From positions 1 through 27,881 of the forward strand of contig DATAEK010000314.1 of assembly GCA_036258055.1 (NCBI GenBank): DNA of 27,881 nt, written 5' to 3'. Below the pieces are notes generated by a model. That model searched no databases. It saw only the letters and a program-made list of their open reading frames with translations, and was not told where the DNA came from. The stretch's first letter is position 1. Every line of letters begins with the position of its first letter. Shown in pieces: positions 18,165 through 26,684 of this stretch. Position numbers and translations under genes: made by a program. The DNA is from DATAEK01 sp036258055. GTDB taxonomy: Bacteria; Acidobacteriota; Vicinamibacteria; Vicinamibacterales; 2-12-FULL-66-21.

Positions 18165-18644
18165 GTGATCGCACAGGACCGTCAGCCCTATCTCAACACG
18201 CGGCAGGACGCCCCCTTCCAATTCTTCGGATCGCCGACGGTGATGCGCTCGACCGGCGACACCACCGACAACCACTTCTGCCTGATGGAACACCTGTCGA
18301 TGCCGCCAGGACTGGCGTCGCCGTACCACGTGCACCACAACGAAGACGAAGCGTTCTACGTGCTGGAGGGGGAAATGGCGTTCGTGTGCGGCGGGAAGTG
18401 GCTGAACGCCGGCCCGGGGACCTACGTCTACGGCCCGCGTGAGATCCCACATGGTTTCAAAGTGGTCGGAACCACGCCCGCGCGAATGCTGCTGCTTTGT
18501 GCGCCGGCCGGCTTCGAGCGGTTCGTCCGCGAGTTGAGCACACCGGTTGATGCGGTGCCGGCGCCACCGGACATGGCCGTGCTCGTGGCGACGGCCGCGA
18601 AGTACCACGTCGACATTCTCGGGCCGCTGCCGGAACAGCCCTGA
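18165..18644 (+). CDS. Cupin domain protein
   Basis: This 159-residue single-domain cupin has motif 1 as YHVHHNEDEAFYVLEGE (His-x-His followed by Glu, residues about 55-70) and motif 2 as GPREIPHGF (about 92-100). These give the usual three-His, one-Glu metal site of a mononuclear dioxygenase or isomerase fold. It resembles quercetin-dioxygenase-like cupins, but the substrate cannot be read from sequence. The GTG start has GGAG eight bases upstream. It lies 125 bp after the histidine kinase and just before the sigma factor, without a clear functional link to either. Confidence 0.85.
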   Translation: MIAQDRQPYLNTRQDAPFQFFGSPTVMRSTGDTTDNHFCLMEHLSMPPGLASPYHVHHNEDEAFYVLEGEMAFVCGGKWLNAGPGTYVYGPREIPHGFKVVGTTPARMLLLCAPAGFERFVRELSTPVDAVPAPPDMAVLVATAAKYHVDILGPLPEQP

Positions 18645-18724
18645 GACGGGCTGACACGCATGAAGACCGCCCGGATGAGTAACGCGACACAGGAGCGGTT
18701 GCGCGACACATCGGACGTCCACCT

Positions 18725-18730
18725 TAGAAT
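18725..18730 (+). promoter_or_regulatory. -10 hexamer of the sigma factor gene, probably giving a leaderless transcript
   Basis: TAGAAT at 18725-18730 lies eight bases before the GTG at 18739; GCGACA at 18703-18708 is a -35 candidate with 16 bp spacing. Transcription would start at or very near the start codon. Confidence 0.5.
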
Positions 18731-18738
18731 AGGGGGCA

Positions 18739-19281
18739 GTGTACGTCGAGTTGAGCGATGCCGATCTCGCGCAACGCGTCGCCGATGGCCACCGACAGGC
18801 GGAGGCAGAAGTGTGCCGCCGGATGGGACAGCGTATTCGGCTGTATGGCCTTCGTCATTTGCGCTCCGCGTCCGCTGCGGACGATCTCGTCCAGCAAGTG
18901 CTGCTGAAGACGCTCGAGGCGCTGCGGGCCGGCAGGCTTCGCGATCGCGACAAGCTGGTGCCGTTCGTGCTTGGCACCTGCCGCATGACGGTCCTCGACC
19001 TGCGCAGGAGCGCGCGACGCCAGGAGCAACTGCTCGAGGAGTTCGGCAACGTGCTCGTACCGGACCAGCCCGACGACGCCGTGCGCCTCGATGGCCAGCG
19101 GCTCGCACGCTGCGTGCAGGCCCTCAGGGAACGCGAGCGTTCCGTGATCGTGATGACGTTCTATGACGAGCATTCGGCGGTCGAGGCGGGTACGTACCTC
19201 GGCATCTCCGAGGCAAATGTCCGCGTAATTCGTCACCGCGCGATCAAGCAGTTGCGGACGTGCATGGAGACGACGGCATGA
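18739..19281 (+). CDS. ECF-type RNA polymerase sigma factor
   Basis: In this 180-residue protein, region 2 lies at about residues 8-95 (LYGLRHLRSASAADDLVQQV contains the core-binding and -10-reading helices), and region 4 at about 120-175, with the helix-turn-helix in GTYLGISEANVRVIRHRAIK. No region 1.1 or 3 is present, as expected for the extracytoplasmic-function class. The GTG start has no properly spaced SD and lies right after a -10-like box, so the mRNA is likely leaderless. Its stop overlaps the ATG of the next gene (ATGA), which encodes a zinc-binding anti-sigma-like protein, the usual pairing for this class. Confidence 0.92.
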   Translation: MYVELSDADLAQRVADGHRQAEAEVCRRMGQRIRLYGLRHLRSASAADDLVQQVLLKTLEALRAGRLRDRDKLVPFVLGTCRMTVLDLRRSARRQEQLLEEFGNVLVPDQPDDAVRLDGQRLARCVQALRERERSVIVMTFYDEHSAVEAGTYLGISEANVRVIRHRAIKQLRTCMETTA

Positions 19282-19892
19282 CGACGCAGAACGAAGGGTC
19301 TGGCGTGGTGTGCCAGGCCCCCGTCGATCCGGCCGTGCTCGCTGATTACTGGCTGGCCCTGCTGCCGGCGGCTGAAGAAGAGGCGGTCGAAGCGCACCTG
19401 TTCGGGTGCGATGCGTGTGGCGATCGGCTGCGCGGCATCATCGAAATATCCGAGGGTCTTCGCGCCCTCGCACGTTCGGCTGCGCTGCGCGTCGTCGTTG
19501 GAGAGGATTTCATCCGCCACGCCGCGGATAGCGGCCGGCGCGTGCGCCATTACGACCTGGTCCACGGGCAAACAGTGGCGTGCACCATCTCGGCCGATGA
19601 TGAAATGCTGGTGGCGCGGCTGGCGGCGGACCTGAGCGGGGCGGAGCGGGTCGACCTCAGCTTCTGCGACCCGCAGGCCATCGAGCGTCACCGCATGAAC
19701 GACATTCCGGTTCGCACCGACGCTGGCTGTGTCGTCCTGCAGGAATCCACCGTGTTTGCGAAGGCGTCCCCGTCCACGACGATGGTTGCGCGCCTGCTCG
19801 CCGTTGGTGCAGACGGTGGAGAGCGTCTGCTTGGCGAATACACGCTCCAGCACACGCGCACGATCCCGGGACCGCCCGGTTGGGAATGGTGA
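19278..19892 (+). CDS. Zinc-binding anti-sigma-like protein, apparently cytosolic
   Basis: This 204-residue protein has a ZAS-type motif, His-x3-Cys-x2-Cys, in EAHLFGCDACGDRL (about residues 43-56), the zinc site with which anti-sigma factors clamp ECF sigmas. Unlike membrane anti-sigmas it has no transmembrane helix; the rest (about 75-204) looks like a beta-rich soluble domain of unknown type (HYDLVHGQTVACTIS and TDAGCVVLQES are typical stretches). This suggests a cytosolic signal such as redox or metal status, which is inference. The ATG overlaps the sigma stop by 4 bp, so the pair should be made together. Confidence 0.82.
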   Translation: MTTQNEGSGVVCQAPVDPAVLADYWLALLPAAEEEAVEAHLFGCDACGDRLRGIIEISEGLRALARSAALRVVVGEDFIRHAADSGRRVRHYDLVHGQTVACTISADDEMLVARLAADLSGAERVDLSFCDPQAIERHRMNDIPVRTDAGCVVLQESTVFAKASPSTTMVARLLAVGADGGERLLGEYTLQHTRTIPGPPGWEW

Positions 19893-19999
19893 GCGGGCCG
19901 GGCTTCAGCCGCAGACCCGGCTGTCTTGGTGATCAGCGCGCTCGTTCAGCAGGTGCCCGCACCGCCGCCGACGCGGGCGCTGGTCACTGAAGGTGTCAG

Positions 20000-20311
20000 A
20001 TGGTCTTCACCAAACGGCTTCGCGAGGGAATCCGGCGCGGGAGAATCCGATGCAGCGTTCGCGTCTGGACGCACCCCCATGTCAAGGTGGGTGGTCGTTA
20101 CCAGATGGACGAGGGCCACATCGTCGTGGATTCGATTGCGCCGATCACCGTTTCCGACGTCACCTACGATCTGGCCCGTGAGTCGGGGTTCGAGAGCGTC
20201 GATGATCTGCTGCAAATCGCAAAACACGGCAGCGGCGACAAGGTGTACCTGATTCGGTTTCATTACTTGCCTCCCGGCGGGTGGGATACACCGAGGCCGA
20301 GACCTCGCTAG
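20000..20311 (+). CDS. Small ASCH-like domain protein
   Basis: This 103-residue basic protein has the phrasing of small ASCH/PUA-like RNA-binding domains: VFTKRLREGIRRGRI at the start, VKVGGRYQMDEGHIVVDSI in the middle, and VYLIRFHYL near the end. ASCH domains are thought to bind RNA or modified nucleosides; the exact role is unknown. AAGG lies about six bases before the ATG. It is on the same strand as the sigma/anti-sigma pair (107 bp upstream) and the ADOP permease (62 bp downstream), but no functional link is evident. Confidence 0.65.
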   Translation: MVFTKRLREGIRRGRIRCSVRVWTHPHVKVGGRYQMDEGHIVVDSIAPITVSDVTYDLARESGFESVDDLLQIAKHGSGDKVYLIRFHYLPPGGWDTPRPRPR

Positions 20312-20373
20312 AGAATCCTCGCGATGAAGGTCAGACAGAAGTAGCCGAAAGATAGCGAAAGAGAGATCGTCAC

Positions 20374-22827
20374 ATGCGCATGAGTCTTTGGCTCGGGGAG
20401 CTTTGGAACGACTTCAAATTCGCGTGCCGGCAGCTGAAGAGTTCACCGGCTTTCACGCTGGTCGCGACTCTGACACTGGCGCTGGGCATCGGCGCCAACA
20501 GCGCGATCTTCGCCCTCGCCGACGCCACCCTGCTTCGGCCGCTTCCCTACGGCGACCCCAATCGGCTCGTGGCGATTTGGGAGAACAGCCCGGTGACCAC
20601 ACGGAGCTACGTGTCGCCCCTCAACATGCTCGACTGGAACGCTCGCAGTCGGACGCTCGAGAAGATTGCTGGCTTCACGCCCACCGTCGGCGGGATGGTG
20701 ATGGCCGGAGCGGACGGCAACGCCGAAACGGTGTCCCGGCAGTGGGTCACGGCCGGCATATTCGACGTGCTCGGGGTGAGACCGATCGCCGGCCGGACCT
20801 TTTCCGCCGAAGACGAGGCGAAGCGCGCGAATGTGGTCGTGATGAGCGAGGCATTCTGGCGGACGCGGTACAACGGCGATCCAACCGTTGTCGGCCGCGA
20901 GATACGACTTGACGGGTCGCTGTGGACGGTGGTGGGCATCGTTCCAGCGGAGTTTCAGCTGATCGGGCAAAGCAGCCTGTGGGCGATGAGACCGATCGTC
21001 AACCTGCCGCCGCGGGCCCGGGCAGCCTACGTCCTGCAGGTCGTCGGTCGCGTGAAGTCAGGTGTCTCGATCGAGGCTGCCGGCGCCGATCTCGGCGCCG
21101 TCGCGGAGGGTCTCGCGCGCGAATTCCCGCAGACCAATAAGGACCGCGGGGTGATGCTCGAGCGTCTGCACGATTCGATCATCGGCAGCGATCTGCGGCG
21201 CACGTCGATGCTCTTCCTCGGCGTCGTGGGATTCGTCCTCCTCATCTGCTGCGCCAACGTCGCCAACCTTCTGCTCGCGCGGGCGACGGTGCGAACCCGC
21301 GAGCTGGCAGTGCGATCTGCGCTTGGCGCCGGCCGCCGCCGCATCATCCGGCAGCTACTGACCGAAAGCGTCGTGCTCTCGCTGATTGGTGGCGCACTGG
21401 GAGCTGGAGTCGGCGCCGCGATCCTGCGCGTGGCGCCCTCGCTCATTCCGCAAGGCCTGCTGCCGCCAACGGTCACGCTCACGTTCGACATGCGTGTCGT
21501 CGCCTTCTGTGCCGGCGTGGCGGTGGTGGTCGGGCTGTTCTTTGGCGTGATGCCCGCCTGGAGAGCGACGGCCTTCTCGTCGGCGGAAGTCATCGGTTCT
21601 GAGAGCCGCAGTGTCACTGGCCGCGGCGGAAGATTTCGCGAACTGCTCGTCATCGGTGAAGTGGCAACCGCCGTACTTCTGCTCTTTGGCGCGGGACTGC
21701 TGCTCCGAACGCTCGTCGCCGTGGAAGCGTTCGACCGCGGCTTTCGCGCTGACAGCGTGCTCTCGATGCTCGTCGATCCGCTGGGTTCGAAGTACCCGAC
21801 GGATGAATCACTTCAGCAGTTCTACGATCAGGTCGAGACCGAGATCACCGGTGTTCCGGGCGTCGCGGGCGTCGCCTGGGCGAGCGCTCTGCCGCTCGAT
21901 TTCTTCGATTCCGGTGGATTCTCGTTCGAGATCGTCGGCGATCCTCCGCTCGACGACAGCCAACGCCCGGCCACCGAGTATCAGGTGGTCAGCCCGACCT
22001 ATTTCTCGACGCTCGATCTGCCAATCCTGGCGGGACGCCCCTTCGATCGGCGCGATACCCGCAACGGTCTTCCCGTCTGCATCGTGAACGAAGCCTTCGC
22101 GCGCAGTTTCCACGGGCGATCGCCGATCGGCCAGCGGGTGGCATTGCGGCCGGCCTCGTCACCGCAGGACAAACCGGATGTGCGAGAGATCGTGGGTGTT
22201 GCGCGACAGGTCAAGGGCCGTCCCGATGAAACCAAGGACTTCGTTCAGCTCTACGTGCCGATGGCCCAGGATCTGTCTGACGACATTTTCCTGATCGTAC
22301 GGCCGAAGTCCGGCCGCGCCGAGGCGCTGACTTCTTCCGTCCGTGCGGCTATCTCTCGAGTCGACAAGGAGCAGCTGGTCAGCGTCAGGAGCGTCATGAC
22401 GCTCGAAGACATCGCGTGGGCCGCAACCGGCCGTCATCGTTTCCGTGCCGTGATGGTGATCGCCTTCGCGGTGCTGGCGCTGGTCCTCGCCATGGTCGGC
22501 GTCTTCGGGATCCTCGCGTATTCGGTTCAGCAGCACGTGCGTGATTTCGGGGTACGCAGGGCGCTTGGTGCGACGACGAACGACGTGCTCCGCCTCGTGA
22601 TCCTGAACGCGGCTCGCGTCGTCGCAGCCGGGGCCGTGATCGGCCTCGCGTTGTCGGCCGTGGCTGGCCGCCTCCTCGAGACGATGCTGTTTGGCGTACG
22701 GCCGCTGGATCTCGCGACGTTCGTCGCCGTGATCATCGTGCTGGCCATCACCGCTGCGCTTTCGATCGCAGGACCGGCGTGGCGCGCCGTGCGGATCGAT
22801 CCGGCGGTTGCCCTGCGGAATACCTGA
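20374..22827 (+). CDS. ADOP-type ABC transporter permease (MacB/FtsX family)
   Basis: This 817-residue protein has two MacB-core plus FtsX units. Landmarks are the first helix LTLALGIGANSAIFALAD (about 34-51), the FtsX block CCANVANLLLARATVRTREL (about 290-310), the second-unit MacB core (about 440-650) and the C-terminal block VRDFGVRRALGATTNDVLRL. Unlike the first permease here it lacks the LYPRDF-type prefix domain and has no padR gene upstream, so its regulation is probably different. No ATPase gene is adjacent. The purine-rich stretch GAAAGAGAG precedes the start. It probably works in export or sensing at the inner membrane; the substrate is unknown. Confidence 0.9.
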   Translation: MRMSLWLGELWNDFKFACRQLKSSPAFTLVATLTLALGIGANSAIFALADATLLRPLPYGDPNRLVAIWENSPVTTRSYVSPLNMLDWNARSRTLEKIAGFTPTVGGMVMAGADGNAETVSRQWVTAGIFDVLGVRPIAGRTFSAEDEAKRANVVVMSEAFWRTRYNGDPTVVGREIRLDGSLWTVVGIVPAEFQLIGQSSLWAMRPIVNLPPRARAAYVLQVVGRVKSGVSIEAAGADLGAVAEGLAREFPQTNKDRGVMLERLHDSIIGSDLRRTSMLFLGVVGFVLLICCANVANLLLARATVRTRELAVRSALGAGRRRIIRQLLTESVVLSLIGGALGAGVGAAILRVAPSLIPQGLLPPTVTLTFDMRVVAFCAGVAVVVGLFFGVMPAWRATAFSSAEVIGSESRSVTGRGGRFRELLVIGEVATAVLLLFGAGLLLRTLVAVEAFDRGFRADSVLSMLVDPLGSKYPTDESLQQFYDQVETEITGVPGVAGVAWASALPLDFFDSGGFSFEIVGDPPLDDSQRPATEYQVVSPTYFSTLDLPILAGRPFDRRDTRNGLPVCIVNEAFARSFHGRSPIGQRVALRPASSPQDKPDVREIVGVARQVKGRPDETKDFVQLYVPMAQDLSDDIFLIVRPKSGRAEALTSSVRAAISRVDKEQLVSVRSVMTLEDIAWAATGRHRFRAVMVIAFAVLALVLAMVGVFGILAYSVQQHVRDFGVRRALGATTNDVLRLVILNAARVVAAGAVIGLALSAVAGRLLETMLFGVRPLDLATFVAVIIVLAITAALSIAGPAWRAVRIDPAVALRNT

Positions 22828-22848
22828 GACAAACTGGGAATATCCCGG

Positions 22849-23076
22849 TCACGAGCTGCGCGAAGTGTTCGGCCGTCGCGTGAACGGTCGCCGAGCTGTT
22901 CGGTCGATGCGCTGGCGCTCGATGGCCGGCCGCTCACCCAGTGTTTCCAGCAGATGTGCCCGCCTGCCGGCGCCGGCCCTGGCGATCCGCCGATCCCAGT
23001 CCGCAATCAAGTGCCGCAGCTCGGTGCGAAGGTCCGAGAGCTGCCGCAGGCGATCGTCGAGATCGACGAGGCGCTG
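22849..23076 (-). pseudogene. 3' fragment of a MerR family regulator gene
   Basis: A 75-codon reading frame starting at the in-frame codon after a TAG (23077-23079) encodes QRLVDLDDRLRQLSDLRTEL, then RHLIADWD, then AHLLETLGERP. It aligns without gaps to the C-terminal part of the intact MerR encoded at 26773-27288; by my hand count 44 of the first 60 residues are identical. The DNA-binding half is missing and no start codon is available, so it is a remnant. It lies just after the second permease (tail to tail) and 40 bp beyond the channel gene's stop. Confidence 0.75.
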
Positions 23077-23115
23077 CTACCAGCATCGTGAAAAGCGCAT
23101 CCTGCTTGATGCCGG

Positions 23116-24549
23116 TCAGGCGCGGGCGCCGGCGCGCACCGACGCGAGGGCGCGTCGCCGTACCTCGAGAGTGTGGCCGGTATCGCGCGCCAGCCGCGGG
23201 CTGGCCTCGAACAGCGCGCGCACGACCTCGGGGGACAGTCGAAGGACCTCGCTGTCCTCGAGCGCGACTGCGCGCAAATCAGCGACCTGAACGCCGTACA
23301 TGCCCGCCTCGCCAAAGGATTGTCCGCTCGCGACGGCGGCGATCTCTCGCGGTTCGCCGGCGTGCACGACTTGCAGTGAGACGGCGCCCGACAGCAGCAG
23401 GTGGACGCCGCGCAGCTCGTCCCCCTCCTTGAAGATCATTTCGCCACGGCCGAACGTCAGCGTCCTCAGCTCCTCGACGACGTCAGCCGGCAGCGGCGGG
23501 AAGCCTGGCACGGCCGTCAATTGATCCAGCGCAGAGGGACGCGATTTGCCGAACGATTCGGTCTGCTGATAGTGCAGGTTCGAAACGATCGGATACGGCA
23601 TCGTGAGACCGTGCCGCCGGGCGGCATACCAGATCCGCGTCACCACCTCGTTGCGCACCGGCCAGCGATCCTCCTCGGTGGTCCGGTAGATCAACCTGTA
23701 GGTGACCGCCGAGTCCCCATACGCAAGCGTAGCGGCGATGGGCGGCGGATCCTGCAGGACGCCCGGCGTCTCGGCAACCTCGAGGAGCGCTTTTCGAACG
23801 GCGTTGGGCGGATCGTCATAGCTGAACGCCACGTCGATTTCCTCGAGGCGGATCGGCCGGGGACGCGAAAAGTTGCTGATGATCTCCTTGTTCAGCGTCG
23901 AGTTGGGCACGATCTGCATCACCCCGCGATTGGACTTGAGGTGCGCCGAACGCCAGTTGATTTCCTTCACCACACCACCGACGGTCCCGACCTCGATGGT
24001 ATCGCCGACTTCGAAGGGCCGTTCCATCAGCAGCATCAGCCCGGAAAAGAGGTTGCCGAGCGGCTCCTGCAGCGCGAGACCGACGACGATCGAGGTGACG
24101 CCCAACGCTGCGACGGCGCCCGTGAGCTCGCGATCCCAGACCAATGAGTAGACCAGGGCTGCGGCGGCCGCGACCAGCAGCAGCCGGATCAGGTCGCGCA
24201 GCAGGTTCGGCACACGGTGTTGCCAGGTTCCGGGGCGTGCGCGTTCGAACACCACCGTGTTCACGGTTCCCAGCATCGCGATCACAATGCTGACCCAGGC
24301 AACCGTCGTGGCGAGCCGGGCCCAGAGATCGGAGGCCGGACGGTCGAGGACGAGTCGAAGGAAGAGCGCGAAGGCGACGGATGGCACGACCCAGGTGCGC
24401 AGCATCCGAACGACCCTCACGAGGGGATGGTTGGCCCGGGCCAGCGCGAACGCCAGCTCGTTCAGGATGACGAGGGCAGTTGGAAACCCGACGGCGAGCC
24501 CCAGCGCCGCAGGCCAATGTACTCCGAGACCTGCCAGCAGCTCGCTCAT
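23116..24549 (-). CDS. MscS-family channel with C-terminal cyclic-nucleotide-binding-like domain
   Basis: This 477-residue protein starts with four to five membrane helices (about 10-185). The MscS core follows, with pore-lining and beta-domain stretches VGLALQEPLGNLFSGL, ERPFEVGDTIEVG and VPNSTLNKEIISNFSRP (about 195-275). A C-terminal cNMP-binding-like fold (about 340-465) contains GEMIFKEGDELRGVHLLLSG and FGEAGMYG. The Glu of the phosphate cassette is kept, but the usual Arg-Ser/Thr-Ala is replaced by Ala-Asp-Leu (VADLRAV), so cyclic nucleotide binding is doubtful. The ATG at 24549 has GAGGAGG upstream and overlaps the cyclase stop by ATGA; a longer frame to 24726 would run through that gene and is rejected. 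Likely role: gated ion flux under control of the upstream receptor. Confidence 0.9.
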   Translation of the reverse strand: MSELLAGLGVHWPAALGLAVGFPTALVILNELAFALARANHPLVRVVRMLRTWVVPSVAFALFLRLVLDRPASDLWARLATTVAWVSIVIAMLGTVNTVVFERARPGTWQHRVPNLLRDLIRLLLVAAAAALVYSLVWDRELTGAVAALGVTSIVVGLALQEPLGNLFSGLMLLMERPFEVGDTIEVGTVGGVVKEINWRSAHLKSNRGVMQIVPNSTLNKEIISNFSRPRPIRLEEIDVAFSYDDPPNAVRKALLEVAETPGVLQDPPPIAATLAYGDSAVTYRLIYRTTEEDRWPVRNEVVTRIWYAARRHGLTMPYPIVSNLHYQQTESFGKSRPSALDQLTAVPGFPPLPADVVEELRTLTFGRGEMIFKEGDELRGVHLLLSGAVSLQVVHAGEPREIAAVASGQSFGEAGMYGVQVADLRAVALEDSEVLRLSPEVVRALFEASPRLARDTGHTLEVRRRALASVRAGARA

Positions 24550-25511
24550 GCGGCCTCCTCGGCTACTTGGTACAAATCGACCGTTCCCACGCCGTGCAGT
24601 TCGGCTTTCCGGGCTGGCTCGAAGACCACGAGATCCCGCACGCGCTCGTAGACCGCTTTGGTCACGAGGATCGACGTCTTCCCGGTCGCCTCGATGTTCT
24701 TGGCGAGCTTGACCGTGTCGCCCCACAAATCGTAAATGAACTTGCGACGTCCGACGAGACCACCGACGACCGGTCCCGCGTTGATGCCAATCTCGATCGA
24801 CAGGTTCGCCTGCCGTTCGGTGTTGAATCGCTTGACGATGCGCACGATCTCCCTGGCGAAGTCCACCATCCGCGCGGTGTGATCCGGACGGTCGACCGAA
24901 AGACCCGACGCGGCGAGATACGACGATCCGACGGTCCGTACTTTCTCGACCCCGTAGTGTTCGGCTGCCTCGTCGAAGGCGGCGACGATCTCGCTCAGCA
25001 GCGACATCGATTGATCCTCGCCGAGGTCCGGCGACAACGTGTCGAAGCCGCCGAGGTTGGCGAAGGCGACCGTGACGTCGGCGAACGATCGTGGCGCCTC
25101 CGGCGTCCCTTCCCTCACCTGCGCGGCGGCCGATGCCGGCAGCAGGCTCACCAGCAGGCGCTCGTTCTCCCGCACCTGGTGGTTCAGCGCCTCGCGGCTG
25201 GCGCGCAGGCTTCGCACCATATCGTTGAACGCTTCACCCAGTTCGCGGAACTCGTCCTGCGGGACGACGTCGACCTCCACGTCGAGTGCCCCCTCGCTGA
25301 CACGCCGGGCGCCGCGGACCAGTGACGCAATCGGCCTGGTGAAGAGCGAGGCGAGGCCGAGGGCCAGCAGCGAGGAAAACAGCGCCAGCGCCACGCCTGT
25401 GACGAACGTACGGCGCAGGAGATCGTTCAGGGGCGCGAGCGCCTCCGCCTTGTCGATTTTCGCGATCACGGCCCACCGCAGTGAATCGAGGTCGAGCGGC
25501 CCGCACGCCAT
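24546..25511 (-). CDS. Cyclase-homology receptor, C-terminal part (TM-HAMP-CHD), catalytically degenerate
   Basis: The 321 residues contain the end of a CACHE sensor (PLDLDSLRWAVIAKID), a membrane helix (about 35-58), HAMP (about 58-112) and a class III cyclase homology domain (about 140-310, with FIYDLWGDTVKLAK). Key residues are changed: first metal Asp to Asn (FANL), second metal Asp to Ser (TVGSSYL), base-recognising Lys to Arg (EKVRT), and the Asn and Arg of TVN-ASR to Lys and Asn. Catalysis is therefore unlikely. The ORF begins in the TGATG where the upstream half stops; the two halves should be one protein but for a frameshift near 25532-25542. It overlaps the channel gene by ATGA. Confidence 0.85.
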   Translation of the reverse strand: MACGPLDLDSLRWAVIAKIDKAEALAPLNDLLRRTFVTGVALALFSSLLALGLASLFTRPIASLVRGARRVSEGALDVEVDVVPQDEFRELGEAFNDMVRSLRASREALNHQVRENERLLVSLLPASAAAQVREGTPEAPRSFADVTVAFANLGGFDTLSPDLGEDQSMSLLSEIVAAFDEAAEHYGVEKVRTVGSSYLAASGLSVDRPDHTARMVDFAREIVRIVKRFNTERQANLSIEIGINAGPVVGGLVGRRKFIYDLWGDTVKLAKNIEATGKTSILVTKAVYERVRDLVVFEPARKAELHGVGTVDLYQVAEEAA

Positions 25512-26674
25512 CAGCGCGGGAACACCGCGATAGTCGTCGGTTCCATGATCCCGGTCTGCCCATTCAGCGCGGCGCGCGCCGCTTCGTGCTTGACGGGGAT
25601 GGTCAGGATGGTCGTATTCAACCGCGCCACGTCATCGACCGTGCGCGTCGTCAGCCGGGACCGCCGCAGCGTGTCCAGGAATCCCGCGCGGTTCTCGACC
25701 AGGAAGCGCGAGTCGCTGCGCATGGTTTGATCGGGACCGAGCAAGTAGACTTCGCCCGTCTTGCCAAGGCCCTCGGCTTCCCAGCCGCGGTTGTTCGACA
25801 GGGCCGCGGTCACCGGCTCGATGGGAAAGCGGAGCACCATGATGGCCAGCAGCTTGGGGCCGTCGAAGACCGGCGTGGCGATGAAGCCTCTCGGTTGGCC
25901 AAGGGCGGGGCGATACGCTTCGAAATCCGAGACCCGGTAGTCGTCCTCGTCCTGTGTCGATCGCAGCGAGATGACCGTCGCGGCCATGCCGGTCGAGGCA
26001 TAGGGCCCGCGCTGCAGGTTGGTCCCGGCGATGGTCGATTGCTCGTAGCTGAAGAACACGTCGAGCGTGACCGGATCTACGAGGGTGATGTTCTCGAAGC
26101 CCAGCCGCTCGATGATCGGTCCGAGCAAGCGCTGCTGCCGCGCCAGGGCCGCGGCGTAGGGGCTGGTATCGGTCGTCGACGAGAGCAGGCGCCGTGCCCC
26201 GTACGGCCGCGGGCCCATCGCGATGTAGTGGTAGTGCAAGTACCAGCCAGCGGGCGTCGTCGGCAAGAAGCCTCCGGCTGCCGGCGTGCCGGCGATGTGA
26301 CGCGCCAACTCGGGCTCGAATTCCGAAGCGTAAAACCGTCGCACGGCCTCCTGCATCTCCGGCGTGCTCGGCATCTTGTCGAGCTGCCGGTAGGCCGCCA
26401 GCATCTCGGTCGACGCCGACGCCGCTAGATCGGTGCCCGACAGCGTCAGAACCTCTCTTCGCATCGACGTCAGCATCGTGCGCAGGAGGGCGACTTTGGT
26501 GTGGTGCAGGCCCGTCAACTGCCGCTCGGCCGCGGTCCGCAGGCTCGTGCGCGCGCTGACGTAGCTGATCGCCGATACCAGCACGATGGCCAGAAACGTG
26601 AGGAGCGCAAACGCAACAACGAGCTTGGACTGGACGCTCAGCGACGGACGCGAGTTCCTCGGCGTCTGTGTCAT
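25511..26674 (-). CDS. Cyclase-homology receptor, N-terminal part (TM-dCACHE), frameshifted
   Basis: After a short cytoplasmic tail, a membrane helix (LVVAFALLTFLAIVLVSAIS) leads into a large extracytoplasmic double-CACHE sensor domain (about 45-385), ending GQTGIMEP. The expected continuation DYRGVPALMACGPLD is present in another frame: one base appears missing, or two added, in GACGAC near 25532-25542, so this ORF stops at 25511 with TIAVFPR. It may be a sequencing or assembly error, a genuine mutation, or a split gene rescued by reinitiation at TGATG. ATG 26674 is chosen because TAGAAT lies ten bases upstream; ATG 26686 overlaps that hexamer. The ligand is unknown; dCACHE domains typically bind small metabolites. 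Confidence 0.8.
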   Translation of the reverse strand: MTQTPRNSRPSLSVQSKLVVAFALLTFLAIVLVSAISYVSARTSLRTAAERQLTGLHHTKVALLRTMLTSMRREVLTLSGTDLAASASTEMLAAYRQLDKMPSTPEMQEAVRRFYASEFEPELARHIAGTPAAGGFLPTTPAGWYLHYHYIAMGPRPYGARRLLSSTTDTSPYAAALARQQRLLGPIIERLGFENITLVDPVTLDVFFSYEQSTIAGTNLQRGPYASTGMAATVISLRSTQDEDDYRVSDFEAYRPALGQPRGFIATPVFDGPKLLAIMVLRFPIEPVTAALSNNRGWEAEGLGKTGEVYLLGPDQTMRSDSRFLVENRAGFLDTLRRSRLTTRTVDDVARLNTTILTIPVKHEAARAALNGQTGIMEPTTIAVFPR

Positions 26675-26684
26675 GTCGTGGACC

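Noticed and set aside
24550..24726. 59-residue N-terminal extension of the channel protein
   Set aside because: It would overlap the cyclase domain gene; ATG 24549 has an ideal GAGGAGG and an ATGA overlap.
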